From an uncultured Fretibacterium sp. (lineage in GTDB: Bacteria > Synergistota > Synergistia > Synergistales > Aminobacteriaceae): a DNA stretch of 5,293 nucleotides. Under the pieces are notes generated by a model. It made no database searches. It was not told the DNA's origin and saw only the letters and a program-made list of their open reading frames with translations. The DNA lies in the NCBI GenBank assembly GCA_937899395.1, contig CALBPU010000126.1:1-5293 (forward strand), given 5' to 3'. The position numbers and the translations under genes are program-made. Of this stretch, positions 4,914 to 5,293 are shown piece by piece. The stretch's first letter is position 1; each line of letters begins with the position of its first letter.

Positions 4914-5293
4914 TTTCCCTGCTGTCTGTTGTCCCCGGAGGATTTCTTCTGTCCCTCGTTTTCGGAGGCCTGGCCGCGGCTCTGCTGGCCGTCTCCCCGG
5001 CTCTGGGGCTGATTGTTCCGCCCCTGGCGATCCTCGCGTTCCGCCTGGGAACCCTGCTGACCGCCGCGGTTCTGCCCCTGCGCCTGCTGATTCCGGCTCT
5101 GGGACTGCCCTTCGCGTTTATCCTGGCCTTCCGCTTGTGCGCCTGCCTGCCGCTGGGGCTTCTCCCCTTCCACGGCCTGCTCCGGTTTCCGTTTTTCACC
5201 CTTTTGTGAGGCGGGTTCCTCCTCTTTCCTTCCTTCCACGGATGCCTCAGAGGCTTTCGCGGCGGGAACTTCCACATTTTTCTCCTTAGGAGA
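4892..5293 (-). CDS. C-terminal disordered Q/R/G/E-rich protein, partial, GC-rich
   Basis: The frame is open to the window edge and ends at TAA 4892-4894. At least 127 residues are low-complexity: an A/E/K-rich stretch (EVPAAKASEASVEGRKEEEP), then Q/G/R/N-rich repeats such as SRNQQAQGQNRGGQQG and a lysine-rich end, GNKKSKKH. Such tails occur on DEAD-box RNA helicases, RNases and other RNA-binding proteins, so I infer the end of a larger protein, identity unknown. The alternative is a start inside the window at GTG 5273-5275: AAGGAG (5282-5287) lies 6 nt upstream, but those bases also read as in-frame Lys-Glu codons. Third positions are mostly G/C (CAG, GAG, CGG, GGC), unlike every other gene here, so this piece comes from a GC-rich genome or a different element. 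Other open frames on both strands are shadows of the GC-rich composition. Confidence 0.55.
   Translation of the reverse strand, partial: SPKEKNVEVPAAKASEASVEGRKEEEPASQKGEKRKPEQAVEGEKPQRQAGAQAEGQDKREGQSQSRNQQAQGQNRGGQQGSQAEREDRQGRNNQPQSRGDGQQSRGQASENEGQKKSSGDNRQQGNKKSKKH

Noticed and set aside
4873..5277. Arginine/proline-rich open frame on the minus strand starting at ATG 5275-5277, and a long plus-strand frame at 4903-5289
   Set aside because: All frames are open here because the DNA is GC-rich and repetitive; the Q/E/K/G frame ending GNKKSKKH has the more natural composition and extends through the window edge.

Overview
The window looks like a piece of an AT-rich accessory replicon or integrated element, probably a plasmid or ICE-like element of an anaerobic gut-type bacterium. 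Firmicutes is my best guess and Synergistota is possible, but no rRNA or housekeeping gene is present to decide. All credible genes lie on the minus strand, so transcription runs from high to low coordinates. Base composition is AT-rich up to about 4,900 and then turns sharply GC-rich, which suggests a mosaic built from at least two DNA sources.

Layout, in the direction of transcription. (1) 4892-5293: the 3' part of a GC-rich gene for a Q/R/G/E-rich, disordered protein that runs off the window edge. (2) 4809-4913: a possible start-less AT-rich coding remnant. (3) 4770-4797: a good sigma-A-like promoter, followed by an XRE/HigA-like regulator (4478-4735), a perfect hairpin (4461-4479) and a small acidic protein (4211-4450). 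(4) 3939-4235: a clearly coding reading frame with no start codon, the tail of a lost larger protein. (5) 3698-3938: a non-coding spacer with an imperfect GC-rich inverted repeat and three tandem 9-bp repeats. (6) 2837-3697: a CHC2 zinc-finger/Toprim primase starting at TTG behind a strong ribosome site; it stops just where the Toprim DxD motif should be and looks truncated. (7) 2689-2853: a start-less helical C-terminal remnant placed directly before (8) 1930-2685, an HNH nuclease of the PtuB/TIGR02646 type. (9) 1609-1833 and 86-1606: a ribbon-helix-helix regulator tightly coupled to a 506-aa double winged-helix protein that resembles a replication initiator. (10) 1-59: tandem 23-bp repeats ending in ...TAGACA, best read as one end of an IS21-family insertion sequence, otherwise as iterons.

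How the parts fit. The RHH regulator plus winged-helix protein form a plausible replication and copy-control module. The 11-bp direct repeats on both sides of its promoter region are candidate operators. The primase would have served replication of the same element but appears broken. The HNH protein is normally the nuclease partner of an ABC-type ATPase in Septu and retron-associated defence. Here no ATPase survives, only a short tail in the expected place, so the defence system looks like a decayed remnant or an orphan nuclease. The window holds several 5'-truncated gene tails, which fits repeated deletion and recombination in a mobile element. I do not see a complete novel system. The most interesting parts are the orphan PtuB-like nuclease with its remnant partner, and the chain of reading-frame changes at A-runs between primase and nuclease.
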